From JBCDBD01 sp039184335 (GTDB taxonomy: Bacteria > Bacteroidota > Bacteroidia > Flavobacteriales > Flavobacteriaceae): a stretch of DNA of 64,000 nucleotides. Shown piece by piece: positions 1 to 7,993 of the stretch (positions within the stretch are counted from its first letter, which is position 1; every line of letters starts with the position of its first letter). The notes under the pieces are model-generated. The model saw nothing but the letters and a program-made list of their open reading frames with translations. It had not been told where the DNA came from and made no database searches. The translations under genes and the position numbers were made by a program. The stretch spans positions 134,136-198,135 of the forward strand of contig JBCDBD010000002.1 in NCBI GenBank assembly GCA_039184335.1, written 5' to 3'.

Positions 1-54
1 AGTAAGAATTGTACTACTTTACATAAAAATATTGTTGTGAAACGCCAATTTTTG

Positions 55-453
55 TTAGGCTTTAACCAACTCGCTTATTTCCCAGTATTCGAAAACCTTC
101 CTTAATTTCTCTTCGTAATCTTCATACTTTAAGGGTTTTATGATATAACCCGCAATTCCGATCTCAAAGCATTTCAATAAATCAACCCGGTTTTCAGATG
201 TGGTCAAAATAATGGTAGGCAAATATTTCAATTTGGGATTCTTCTTTAACACCGACAAAAATTCGATACCACTCATTCTTGGCATATTGAGATCCAACAA
301 AATGATATCGGGCAAATTGCCCTCGTTCAGTAAGGCAAGGGCCTCTTCGCCATTTTTTGCCTCGACAATCTTATGCTTTAACTGAAATTTAGAAACTGCA
401 CGCTGCATTTTCATTGTTTCAATCATGTCATCCTCAATAAATAAAACATTCAC
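55..453 (-). CDS. Single-domain response regulator (receiver only)
   Basis: The 132-residue protein is a lone CheY-like receiver domain with no output domain. The acidic pair (IEDD) lies near residues 6-9, the phospho-acceptor Asp is in LLDLNMPRMSG near residue 54, the Thr switch is in ILTTSE near 85 and the conserved Lys is in IIKPLK near 107. It probably relays phosphate or acts by protein contact; its kinase is not in view. The family is clear, the partner is unknown. It is separated by about 150 nt from the next gene and looks monocistronic. Confidence 0.9.
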   Translation of the reverse strand: MNVLFIEDDMIETMKMQRAVSKFQLKHKIVEAKNGEEALALLNEGNLPDIILLDLNMPRMSGIEFLSVLKKNPKLKYLPTIILTTSENRVDLLKCFEIGIAGYIIKPLKYEDYEEKLRKVFEYWEISELVKA

Positions 454-604
454 AACTACACATTTTTACACCTTACAAAGGTCTATTAAAAAAAAATCAG
501 AAAATTCTATTGGGGGATGAAATGGACTTTACCATCGGTGAATGAACCAAAACTGTCGATAAAATTAATAATTTTTTTCTTACATTAAGCGGTCGTGGTG
601 CTAA

Positions 605-964
605 TTACCCTAAACCATCAAGTACCTGCCTTACTTTTTTGGGCAATTTAGAAATGACCAACCCATAAGACCCATCGATCAACTGCTCCATCAAATTGTT
701 GGGCAACATTTCCATATAGAGTGTATTCCAGTGCTTTTTGCTCATATGGTACCCTGGCATAATAGTTCCATCATAGGTTTCTCGAAGTACAATCGCTTCT
801 TCTGGATCGCATTTTAAATTGGCTTGGGGTGGTTGTCTTTCTAAAGGTACCAATGCAAACATTTTGCCCATCACTTTGAAAACCAAGGTATGTTCATCAA
901 ATGGAAACGATTCAGTGACCCCTTTTTTTCGAATACAATATTCCCTAAACTGTTCAACGTTCAT
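605..964 (-). CDS. MmcQ/YjbR-family protein
   Basis: The 119-residue protein matches the MmcQ/YjbR family: an N-terminal helix (MNVEQFREYC), a core with FPFDEHTLVFKVMGKMFAL, and the late YHMSKKHWNTL motif that is the family hallmark. Members have a CyaY-like fold and are often called DNA-binding; the biological role is not established. I chose the ATG at 964 because the open frame continues upstream only through the preceding gene in a meaningless frame. The start overlaps the stop of the upstream Dabb gene by 11 nt, which suggests translational coupling. Confidence 0.85.
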   Translation of the reverse strand: MNVEQFREYCIRKKGVTESFPFDEHTLVFKVMGKMFALVPLERQPPQANLKCDPEEAIVLRETYDGTIMPGYHMSKKHWNTLYMEMLPNNLMEQLIDGSYGLVISKLPKKVRQVLDGLG

Positions 965-1361
965 TCGGCAATCCTTTAGAATCATAGACCAACACCCTGT
1001 TCCATAGGTCTTTGCACTCTTCGATAAAGACCAAATGGGCTTTCTCTGTTTGATACCTGTCTTGCGCTTCCGCTGACCCAAAGGTGACTATTAGGTTATA
1101 GGTAAAGCTGTCATCAACTACCCCCCTTGTAGCCTTGGGTGGTATGCCGATGTAATTGGTCTTTGCAAATTTTGAATGGTCTAAAAACTTGTTCAAAGAG
1201 GCTTCAAACCTTGTGCGATCAGCTTCGCTATCAGGGTTTTTAAGCCAAATGTATACCACATGTACAAAGGCTGGGTCAAATGGTTTGGTCTTGATTCTTT
1301 CTTGAGCTACCGTAAAAAAAGTGGCCGCCAGAAACAAAAAGGCAAATAAGGTTGTTTTCAT
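954..1361 (-). CDS. Exported Dabb (stress-responsive A/B barrel) domain protein
   Basis: A 135-residue protein with a signal peptide (hydrophobic residues 4-18, ending TVAQ) followed by a ferredoxin-like Dabb domain. Family landmarks are FVHVVYIWLK at about residues 32-41 and the NYIGIP and SFTYNLIVTF strands. Dabb proteins form dimeric alpha/beta barrels; this exported type is common in Bacteroidota and has no assigned reaction. It overlaps the MmcQ-like gene and lies 3 nt from the DUF4230 gene upstream, so the three probably form one transcript. Confidence 0.85.
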   Translation of the reverse strand: MKTTLFAFLFLAATFFTVAQERIKTKPFDPAFVHVVYIWLKNPDSEADRTRFEASLNKFLDHSKFAKTNYIGIPPKATRGVVDDSFTYNLIVTFGSAEAQDRYQTEKAHLVFIEECKDLWNRVLVYDSKGLPNER

Positions 1362-1364
1362 CAG

Positions 1365-1991
1365 CTATTGGTTTTCTAAAAATTGTTGTTCCAAGTTTGA
1401 AATCCCCAAGGCAGAATAGTCCAATTTCCACCCAATGGTCTCCACGATTTTTTCCAGGACCAAAACCGCCTGCAACGCCTCTTTCTTTGCCGTATCCATC
1501 AAACCACTATTCGGGATCTTATTTTGAATATGTTGTTTCGCCTCTAAATTCAATGCCGTCAAATCTTCTGGGGAAAAAGAGTTGAAGAGTCCGTTCTTGA
1601 TATCATAAAACTGCAGGTCAGGTTCAATGGATAAAATTTCGGGTTCAGGAAAACTAGACAACACAATTTTTTTGTGCTGGGTATCTGCCCTAAGGTTCAA
1701 TTTTTTAAGGTCATAGCCTATTTGCGCCTTGGCATTAATGATGATCAGTGCCTTTTTTTTACTCGTCAACAGGTTCATGAAACCTTCTTTGGTATTCTCA
1801 TACCTATAGATCTCTGCAAAGTCACCCTCAACTGAAATCAACTTGCAGACACTCTTTATCTTTTCCAACAAAATAGTGGATTGGTGTTCGGTAAGTTCTT
1901 TTCGTTTCTTCTTTCCAAACAACGAAAACAGCCAGTACATCAATATTGCACCAAGAACAAGTCCAAGAAAAACTTCTATAATTCCATCCAT
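1365..1991 (-). CDS. DUF4230 membrane-anchored protein
   Basis: A 208-residue protein with an N-terminal membrane anchor (residues 4-26, IIEVFLGLVLGAILMYWLF) and a cytosol- or periplasm-facing DUF4230 domain. Typical DUF4230 features are the EFAEIY-like segment (GDFAEIYRYE), the KKALIIINAKAQIGYDL strand pair and the conserved late helix. The function is unknown. It is the first clearly long gene of the three-gene minus-strand unit. A short possible membrane ORF overlaps its start by 16 nt. Confidence 0.85.
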   Translation of the reverse strand: MDGIIEVFLGLVLGAILMYWLFSLFGKKKRKELTEHQSTILLEKIKSVCKLISVEGDFAEIYRYENTKEGFMNLLTSKKKALIIINAKAQIGYDLKKLNLRADTQHKKIVLSSFPEPEILSIEPDLQFYDIKNGLFNSFSPEDLTALNLEAKQHIQNKIPNSGLMDTAKKEALQAVLVLEKIVETIGWKLDYSALGISNLEQQFLENQ

Positions 1992-2110
1992 ATAAACTCT
2001 ACAACTTCTTTTATGGGGGGTCCGTTTAAGATTTTGCCCATTATAATATTACAAAGCAGTATTACCACAACCAATACGACATAAAGGTATAGAAAAGTAA
2101 ACTTCAACAC
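1976..2110 (-). CDS. Candidate small membrane protein (44 aa)
   Basis: The frame opens with GTG-TTG and has no ATG. It encodes a strongly hydrophobic stretch (FLYLYVVLVVVILLCNII) followed by a charged tail rich in Lys and Glu. The stop codon lies inside the first codons of the DUF4230 gene, an overlap of 16 nt that would fit translational coupling. The hydrophobicity and overlap are visible; expression is not. It could equally be non-coding leader sequence. Confidence 0.3.
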   Translation of the reverse strand: MLKFTFLYLYVVLVVVILLCNIIMGKILNGPPIKEVVEFIWMEL

Positions 2111-2174
2111 TGTTGATTGGGCCTTGCTCCACTTTCATTATTGAAGTCATTGCTTTCCCCGAATTTCAATTAAA

Positions 2175-2963
2175 TCATCCATTGGTCATAATTTTATACA
2201 GAACAGGTCTGCTAGGGCTGGCATCATTTTCGAAAGGAGCCACCTGCAAGTTCAAAAAGTAGGTGCCATCAATAACCGTATTGGGTACAAAAATAAGCTC
2301 GGTAATGGTCGCAGCATGCCTTGGCCGTACATTCATGCCCCAGAATGCACGATGCGCCAAAAGCAGCCCATTATCTTTTTCCTTATCCACAGAAGGTAGG
2401 TCTATTAACAGATGTTCTATGGCACTATCTTTCAGAAACTGGGCCGCTTCTTCCAATAAATAGGGTGGATTTGTATTGGAATGGTCAATACCTCGCTTTG
2501 TATCTAGATTGGGCAAAGTACGTATGACCACGGCATCCCTCTTTTTATCCCCCAAGGCGACGTGCAACTGTTTTTTTGAAATGACCAGATCATTTTCCTT
2601 CTTTTTAGGTGTCACCGTAATCACCTCGGCCATAAAGAAAAAACGATTCAATGCTTGGTTTATCGAATAAAATTCTTCAGTAATATGACCCAAACATTCG
2701 GTATGTGTCCCATGGGAATGGGGGTTGAACCTAATATCATTAAAATTGGTTGAAGCCCCCTCAGAAATTTTTCCCACAAAAGCCCCTTCTTCATGCGGAA
2801 CAATCGCGGCTGGATCTAGATACCAGGCATTCACCCCATTGGCACCATGACGTATAGGGATTGAAATATCGATAGGGGCAGCCAAATCGATGACATAGGT
2901 ATCAGCATTATGTGTGATGGTGGTTTTCATATGCCCCATTGGATCCCGCTTGCTAGGATTCAT
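2175..2963 (-). CDS. Cyclase / kynurenine formamidase-like metal hydrolase
   Basis: A 262-residue protein of the cyclase family (PF04199). The metal-binding signature appears as HSHGTHTECLGH at about residues 100-111, where the family consensus is HxGTHxDxPxH; the second Asp is replaced by Glu. Relatives hydrolyse N-formylkynurenine or similar amides and lactones; the substrate here cannot be read from sequence. The ATG at 2963 overlaps the hemW stop by 11 nt; a second ATG at 2930 (MKTTITHNADT) is an equally good start. It is last in the 5137-2175 minus-strand unit. Confidence 0.8.
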   Translation of the reverse strand: MNPSKRDPMGHMKTTITHNADTYVIDLAAPIDISIPIRHGANGVNAWYLDPAAIVPHEEGAFVGKISEGASTNFNDIRFNPHSHGTHTECLGHITEEFYSINQALNRFFFMAEVITVTPKKKENDLVISKKQLHVALGDKKRDAVVIRTLPNLDTKRGIDHSNTNPPYLLEEAAQFLKDSAIEHLLIDLPSVDKEKDNGLLLAHRAFWGMNVRPRHAATITELIFVPNTVIDGTYFLNLQVAPFENDASPSRPVLYKIMTNG

Positions 2964-4098
2964 TTCGTCTTAAATTTAATAGAAACAGATCTGAAGCAAT
3001 GCCATCGACTAAAAATTTCCCTTTTTTTGTTACGAAAAGCGTATCCCTATCGATGAACAATAATTGGGCTTTAACATATTTTTCTGCTTGTCGGAGCAAA
3101 TATGTTTGAAAGTTGGCACCAAAATCTGTGGCCACTTTTTGTAGTGAAACTCCCCAAATGGTTCGCAACCCAGTCATCACATATTCATTATAACGATCCG
3201 TTTTTGAGAGTTCTTCAGTTTCCACCAATATCTCATTGTTCTCGATCGCATTGATGTACTTAGTATTGTTACCGACATTCCAACTTCTTCTTTTTCCATC
3301 AAACGAATGTGCCGAGGGGCCTATTCCGAGATAGGGTTTTCCTTGCCAGTAAGCAGTATTGTTTTTTGAAAAGAAACCTGGCCTACCAAAATTGGAGATT
3401 TCGTAGTTCACATATCCTTCTTGTTTTAAGCTATCCAATAGCACATGAAACTGTTCCTCTGCCTGTGCTTCATCTGGTGGCTGCACCAACCCTTTCTCAA
3501 TAAATCGCTTCAAAGCAGTTTTGGGTTCGACCGTCAGTGCATAACTTGAAATATGGGGAAAATCAAATGTTAGGGCTTTTCTGATATTCTGCTCCCATCG
3601 GCTGAGGTTCGATCCTGGTATACCATAGATCAGGTCAATCGAGATATTATCGAAATGTGATTTCGCCCATCGAATGCTCTGTATTGCTTCATCTGCACTG
3701 TGCGCCCGATTCATGAACGTCAGATCTTCATCAAAAAAAGACTGCACCCCAATACTCAAGCGATTTACTGGACCCTTTGACAACGCAAAGACATATTCTT
3801 GTGACAGATCATCTGGATTGGCCTCAAGGGTAATCTCAGGTTCAGCAACAATATCATAGTGCCCATAAATTGTTTCCAAAAGGGCTTCCAACGCTGAAAC
3901 CTCCAATACAGACGGGGTACCTCCGCCAAAATAGATGGTTTGTACACTTTGGCCGCTCAATACCGCTTTTCTTGACACCAATTCTTTGTGAAGCGCCGAA
4001 ACCAATGCCTCTTTCTTCGCCAAATTGGTCGAAAAATGAAAGTCACAATAGTGACAGGCCTGTTTGCAAAAAGGGATATGAATGTATATACCCGACAT
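2953..4098 (-). CDS. hemW: HemW-type radical SAM heme chaperone
   Basis: A 381-residue radical SAM protein starting MSGIYIHIPFCKQACHYC, which contains the CxxxCxxC 4Fe-4S signature and lacks the extra Cys (CxxxCxxCxC) of true coproporphyrinogen dehydrogenase HemN. GGGTPS near residue 70 is the SAM-binding glycine motif. The length matches HemW (about 375-400), known to deliver heme to respiratory enzymes. It follows ruvC with a 6-nt gap. A genuine HemN is encoded separately at 27.3-28.7 kb, which supports the assignment of this copy as HemW. Confidence 0.9.
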   Translation of the reverse strand: MSGIYIHIPFCKQACHYCDFHFSTNLAKKEALVSALHKELVSRKAVLSGQSVQTIYFGGGTPSVLEVSALEALLETIYGHYDIVAEPEITLEANPDDLSQEYVFALSKGPVNRLSIGVQSFFDEDLTFMNRAHSADEAIQSIRWAKSHFDNISIDLIYGIPGSNLSRWEQNIRKALTFDFPHISSYALTVEPKTALKRFIEKGLVQPPDEAQAEEQFHVLLDSLKQEGYVNYEISNFGRPGFFSKNNTAYWQGKPYLGIGPSAHSFDGKRRSWNVGNNTKYINAIENNEILVETEELSKTDRYNEYVMTGLRTIWGVSLQKVATDFGANFQTYLLRQAEKYVKAQLLFIDRDTLFVTKKGKFLVDGIASDLFLLNLRRNES

Positions 4099-4104
4099 GT
4101 ACTT

Positions 4105-4656
4105 TCAGCTCAATTTGTCAGGATTTTGCTTTACAAAGGCCTCCCAACCCGTATATTTTTTTCCTGCGTCCAATCTTCCCTCATTGTAAAAATGACAGAC
4201 TGCCGCTGCCAAACCATCGGTACTGTCTAAATTCTTGGGCAAGGTCTTGAGTCGCAAGAGTCCCTGTAGCATTTTTGCGACCTGCTCTTTACTTGCGTTT
4301 CCATTGCCCGTAATGGCCATTTTTATTTTTTTGGGCATATATTCGGTAATGGGTACCTGTCTTGAAAGTCCTGCGGCCATGGCCACCCCCTGTGCCCTAC
4401 CCAATTTCAACATCGATTGCACGTTCTTGGCATAAAAGGGGGCTTCGATGGCAATCTCATCAGGATGGTAATGGTCGATTAGTTCCAACGTACGCTCAAA
4501 AATAAGCTTTAACTTTGTATAGGGATCACTGTACTTTTTTAGCAATAACTCATTCATTTGAACAAAATGCATCTGCTTGTTGACCACTTTGATCAAACCA
4601 AACCCCATAATCGAGGTACCTGGGTCAATACCTAATATGATCTTCTCTTTTGACAA
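4105..4656 (-). CDS. ruvC: Holliday junction resolvase RuvC
   Basis: A 183-residue protein that begins with the RuvC nuclease motif ILGIDPGTSIMGFGLI (catalytic Asp in GIDPG). The second acidic residue is in DEIAIEAPFYAKN near residue 68, and the C-terminal catalytic part is in DSTDGLAAAVCHFY near residues 144-157. The enzyme cuts four-way DNA junctions with RuvAB during recombination and repair. Its start lies 1 nt from the stop of the upstream lipoprotein gene and its stop 6 nt from hemW, so it is in an operon. Confidence 0.95.
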   Translation of the reverse strand: MSKEKIILGIDPGTSIMGFGLIKVVNKQMHFVQMNELLLKKYSDPYTKLKLIFERTLELIDHYHPDEIAIEAPFYAKNVQSMLKLGRAQGVAMAAGLSRQVPITEYMPKKIKMAITGNGNASKEQVAKMLQGLLRLKTLPKNLDSTDGLAAAVCHFYNEGRLDAGKKYTGWEAFVKQNPDKLS

Positions 4657-4657
4657 G

Positions 4658-5137
4658 TTATTTAGTGGTATTTAAGACAATGGGCAAGCGAAACCTCATA
4701 CTCACGTGAACATCACGTTTTATGGCGGGCCTCACTGTGGTAAGGTCGTTCAATCTTTGTGTAAGCTCACCCCTAAATTCAGGAAGCAAATCGGTAACCA
4801 TGCTGTTTTCCTCAACCTCCAAAACAGAGATAAAGCCGTGTTCATCGATTAAAAAATCAACATTCATGGTATCGTTCATAGCTACCTTGACCGTATAGTT
4901 AAGGTCACTGAGCGCGGAAGAAAAATGTGTCAACATGTTTTTTTCAAAGCAATTACGTTGCAAATCGCGTGATACCGATTCGTTACATCCTTCAAAAAGC
5001 GGATATTGGTCCACCTCGTTCCAGTCAATGGTCAGCAGTTCTTCAGCGACCATTTGTTGTAGTTGTTCTTCTTTCGACATAAAATACCCGCATGAAGCAA
5101 GCAAACCCAAAAAAAAGAACATCAAAAACTTCCGCAT
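4658..5137 (-). CDS. Lipoprotein with a TonB C-terminal-like region
   Basis: The 159-residue protein has a lipoprotein signal (MRKFLMFFFLGLLASCG, lipobox LASC, Cys at residue 16). The C-terminal half (VDFLIDEHGFISVLEV ... IKRDVHVSMRFRLPIVL) has the strand-helix-strand pattern of TonB C-terminal domains often found in Bacteroidota lipoproteins. It is not a real TonB because it lacks the transmembrane helix and Pro-rich linker. Probably outer-membrane attached; function unknown. First gene of the ruvC-hemW-cyclase transcript. Confidence 0.75.
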   Translation of the reverse strand: MRKFLMFFFLGLLASCGYFMSKEEQLQQMVAEELLTIDWNEVDQYPLFEGCNESVSRDLQRNCFEKNMLTHFSSALSDLNYTVKVAMNDTMNVDFLIDEHGFISVLEVEENSMVTDLLPEFRGELTQRLNDLTTVRPAIKRDVHVSMRFRLPIVLNTTK

Positions 5138-5190
5138 ACGGCCCTGGATATTTGGCTGAAATTACAATTTTTTAGGTAATTTGATTTGAC

Positions 5191-5207
5191 TTTGCACGTG
5201 TTGCAAA
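5191..5207. promoter_or_regulatory. Inverted repeat in a divergent intergenic region
   Basis: TTTGCA and TGCAAA are separated by 5 nt between the divergently oriented lipoprotein-ruvC unit and the DUF456 gene. The placement suggests an operator, but there is only one copy and the binding protein is unknown. Confidence 0.3.
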
Positions 5208-5263
5208 CAAACCGACCGTGTAACATTTATACGCAAAACTGGTCATATAGGTAAATTTTAAAG

Positions 5264-5773
5264 ATGGACATAGCTTTGCTGTTTATTGGTTTTATCTTGA
5301 TGCTTATAGGCCTTTTGGGTAGCTTTTTACCAGTGCTTCCTGGACCTCCCCTGAGTTGGGTTGGCCTGCTACTGCTGTATTTGACCAAGGCCATACCCGA
5401 TGATTGGTGGCTGCTTGGGCTTACCTTGGCCATCGCCATCATCGTATTGGTATTGGACTACGTCATACCTGCCGTGGGCACCAAAAAATTTGGGGGCAGT
5501 AAAGCAGGAATGATAGGCACTGTCGTAGGCCTTTTAGTGGCTATTTTTTTTCCGATCCTAGGTGTTTTTGGCATCATCATTTGGCCCTTTGTGGGTGCAC
5601 TCGTGGGGGAATTGATGAACAAAGCTGATCAAAAGTCGGCCCTGAAGGCTGCTTTCGGATCATTTATCGGTTTTCTGACCGGCACCTTATTAAAATTTAT
5701 CTTGGCAATCGTGTTCTTTGGCTTGTTCATTGTAAAAGCCTGGGAATATAGAGAAGCACTGTTCACGTTTTAG
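5264..5773 (+). CDS. DUF456 integral membrane protein
   Basis: A 169-residue, very hydrophobic protein of the DUF456 family. It carries the family's Gly- and Pro-rich first hairpin (LIGLLGSFLPVLPGPPLSW, residues 15-33), the DYVIPAVGTKKFGGSK loop, and the later GPFVGALVGEL-like glycine helix (WPFVGALVGELMNKAD). Four to five membrane helices are expected. Its role is not known. It stands alone between divergent and convergent neighbours; its stop is 2 nt from the end of the nitroreductase gene. Confidence 0.85.
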   Translation: MDIALLFIGFILMLIGLLGSFLPVLPGPPLSWVGLLLLYLTKAIPDDWWLLGLTLAIAIIVLVLDYVIPAVGTKKFGGSKAGMIGTVVGLLVAIFFPILGVFGIIIWPFVGALVGELMNKADQKSALKAAFGSFIGFLTGTLLKFILAIVFFGLFIVKAWEYREALFTF

Positions 5774-5774
5774 C

Positions 5775-6329
5775 CTAATCCAACCATTGCACCTTATCAG
5801 CCATGGGGCGTCTTGTCACTTCAGGCAATTCTCCATCGTAATGACCCATATAAAAAAAGCCTAGACATTTTTCCCCCGCTTCAAAATCTAAAAACCCATC
5901 CATGAATTTTATCAATCCGGGTGAACTCCAATAACTACCGATCCCAAGTTCCGTACAGCACAACCACATGTTCTGTACTGCCATGGCCGTAGCCGCAAGT
6001 TCTTCCCATTCAGGCAAGCTGTCCTTAGTATCCCTCTGCATACATATGACAATGATTGCCCCCGCTTTTTTCGGGTTTTCCAATAGTTTTTTAATCTTGA
6101 TCGATTTTGGCCGTGGGTCGATTTCTTGGTATTTACTGGATAGATAAACTCCTAGTTTTTCCTTCTTATCACCCATAAGTACCTTAAAGCGCCAAGGTTC
6201 CGTTCTTTTGTGTGTCGGTGCCCAATTGGCAGCCTCCAACACTTCTTCAACAACTGATTTTTCTATGGGCCTGCCGTTGTACTGATCCGGGAAAACCGAA
6301 CGTCTGTTCTTAATCAAATCAAAAACCAT
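5775..6329 (-). CDS. Nitroreductase-family flavoprotein
   Basis: A 184-residue protein with the nitroreductase fold signature: IKNRRSVFPDQYNGRPI at the N-terminus (FMN phosphate contacts), EAANWAPTHKRTEPWRF near residues 32-48, and a C-terminal GYYMG-like strand (CLGFFYMGHYDGELP). The single-domain length fits the YdjA-like branch, which uses FMN and NAD(P)H. The substrate is unknown. It is divergent from hutH. Confidence 0.88.
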   Translation of the reverse strand: MVFDLIKNRRSVFPDQYNGRPIEKSVVEEVLEAANWAPTHKRTEPWRFKVLMGDKKEKLGVYLSSKYQEIDPRPKSIKIKKLLENPKKAGAIIVICMQRDTKDSLPEWEELAATAMAVQNMWLCCTELGIGSYWSSPGLIKFMDGFLDFEAGEKCLGFFYMGHYDGELPEVTRRPMADKVQWLD

Positions 6330-6408
6330 ATCCTACTCTAATTATTATATTGTATTGGTCAGTATCAAACTTAATGAATACATTTAGTCCAAGGAAATCC
6401 AACTCACA

Positions 6409-7989
6409 ATGAATTCAATTCCGGCTACCTTTTTGTATGGTGAAGACCAGTTGACCCCTGGTATAGCCCTTTCCATTGCCAGAGGTCAGACCGCTGGAAA
6501 ACTGTCGGGGTCTGTGAGGGAAAAAATCAACAAAAGCGCAGCTATCGTTCAAGGTATTGTTGATAAGGGAACCCCGGTTTATGGCATCAATACTGGTTTT
6601 GGCCCTCTGTGTACAACTAAAATTTCAAAGGAAGAGACCAAGCACTTACAAAAAAACATACTCCAAAGCCACAGTGTGGGTGTCGGGGCACCCATTGCGA
6701 ACGAACTGGCCAAACTGATGTTGATCCTAAAAGTGCACGCCTTGGCCAAAGGGCATTCAGGTATTTCCCTAGGCACTTTAGAACGAATACTTTGGCATTT
6801 AGAGCACAATGCCATACCCATTGTGCCTTCGCAAGGCTCGGTAGGGGCTTCAGGTGACCTCGCGCCACTTTCACACCTGTTCCTTCCATTGATAGGTTTA
6901 GGAAAGGTGAATTATAAAGGTACCCCTATCTCAACTGAAAAGTGGTTTAAAAAGGCCCACCTACAAGCATTGCAATTGGGGCCCAAAGAAGGGTTGGCCT
7001 TGATCAATGGCACCCAATTCATTGCGGCCCATGGCATACTGGCTTTAGAAAAACTGCAATTTTGCCTCAAACAGGCCGATATCATAGGTGCCATGATGTT
7101 AGAAGGTTTACAGGGCTCCCTAAAACCATTTCACGAGGCACTACATAAGCTAAGGCCATTTAAGGGAAACCAACATGTTGCGGGCAGGATCCGTACCCTA
7201 TTACTGGGGTCAGAAATATTGGAAGACCATATTGACTGTGAACGCGTACAAGATCCCTACTCCATCCGCTGCATGCCCCAAGTGCATGGAGCCTCACGAA
7301 ATGCATGGTTACATCTGAAGGAACTGTTGGACATTGAGCTTAATTCAGTTACCGACAATCCTGTGATCATCGATTCAGAATTGACCATAAGTGGGGGGAA
7401 CTTTCATGGACAGCCCCTGGCCATGGCCTTGGATTATGCCATGCTGGCCGCCTCTGAGATTGGAAATATTTCAGACCGACGAATTTATTTGGCATTGGAA
7501 GGCAATAGTCCAGGTGTGCCCAAATTACTTATGGAAAATACAGGGATCAACTCTGGGTATATGATCCTGCAGTACACTTCAGCAGCCTTGACCAGCGAGA
7601 ACAAAGGACTGTGCTTTCCTGCAAGTGCCGATAGCATTCCCACCTCACTAGGCCAAGAAGACCATGTGAGCATGGGATCTATCAGCGGAAGAAAAGCACT
7701 GCAAGTCATCGAAAATGTAGAAAAAATATTGGCCATAGAACTGTTGACCGCAGCTCAGGCCTTCGAATATCGAAAACCCCTAAAATCAGGGATCTTACTC
7801 GATGAAATCCATCGGTTTCTTCGCACAAAAGTACCTTTTGCAGCAAAAGACCGCGTTTTTGCAGATGACATTGAGCAAGGGATTGCGATCATTCGGGAGG
7901 GTGCTATCATAGCATTGATTGAAAAAGTCATGAAAGAAAAAGGGCTTTCTTGGCAGACACCTTACCAGCAAGAATTTGATACGTATTAA
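6409..7989 (+). CDS. hutH: Histidine ammonia-lyase
   Basis: The 526-residue enzyme removes ammonia from L-histidine to give urocanate, the first step of histidine degradation. The Ala-Ser-Gly triad that cyclises into the MIO cofactor is present in SQGSVGASGDLAPLSH near residues 141-156. The conserved YGINTGFG is near residue 58, and the GGNFHGQP motif at about 330 is also intact. It is the first gene of a four-gene hut operon; its stop lies just before the hutI start. Confidence 0.96.
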   Translation: MNSIPATFLYGEDQLTPGIALSIARGQTAGKLSGSVREKINKSAAIVQGIVDKGTPVYGINTGFGPLCTTKISKEETKHLQKNILQSHSVGVGAPIANELAKLMLILKVHALAKGHSGISLGTLERILWHLEHNAIPIVPSQGSVGASGDLAPLSHLFLPLIGLGKVNYKGTPISTEKWFKKAHLQALQLGPKEGLALINGTQFIAAHGILALEKLQFCLKQADIIGAMMLEGLQGSLKPFHEALHKLRPFKGNQHVAGRIRTLLLGSEILEDHIDCERVQDPYSIRCMPQVHGASRNAWLHLKELLDIELNSVTDNPVIIDSELTISGGNFHGQPLAMALDYAMLAASEIGNISDRRIYLALEGNSPGVPKLLMENTGINSGYMILQYTSAALTSENKGLCFPASADSIPTSLGQEDHVSMGSISGRKALQVIENVEKILAIELLTAAQAFEYRKPLKSGILLDEIHRFLRTKVPFAAKDRVFADDIEQGIAIIREGAIIALIEKVMKEKGLSWQTPYQQEFDTY

Positions 7990-7993
7990 ACTT

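Noticed and set aside
965..1081. N-terminal extension of the MmcQ-like protein
   Set aside because: The extra 39 codons lie wholly within the Dabb gene in another frame and do not match the family.
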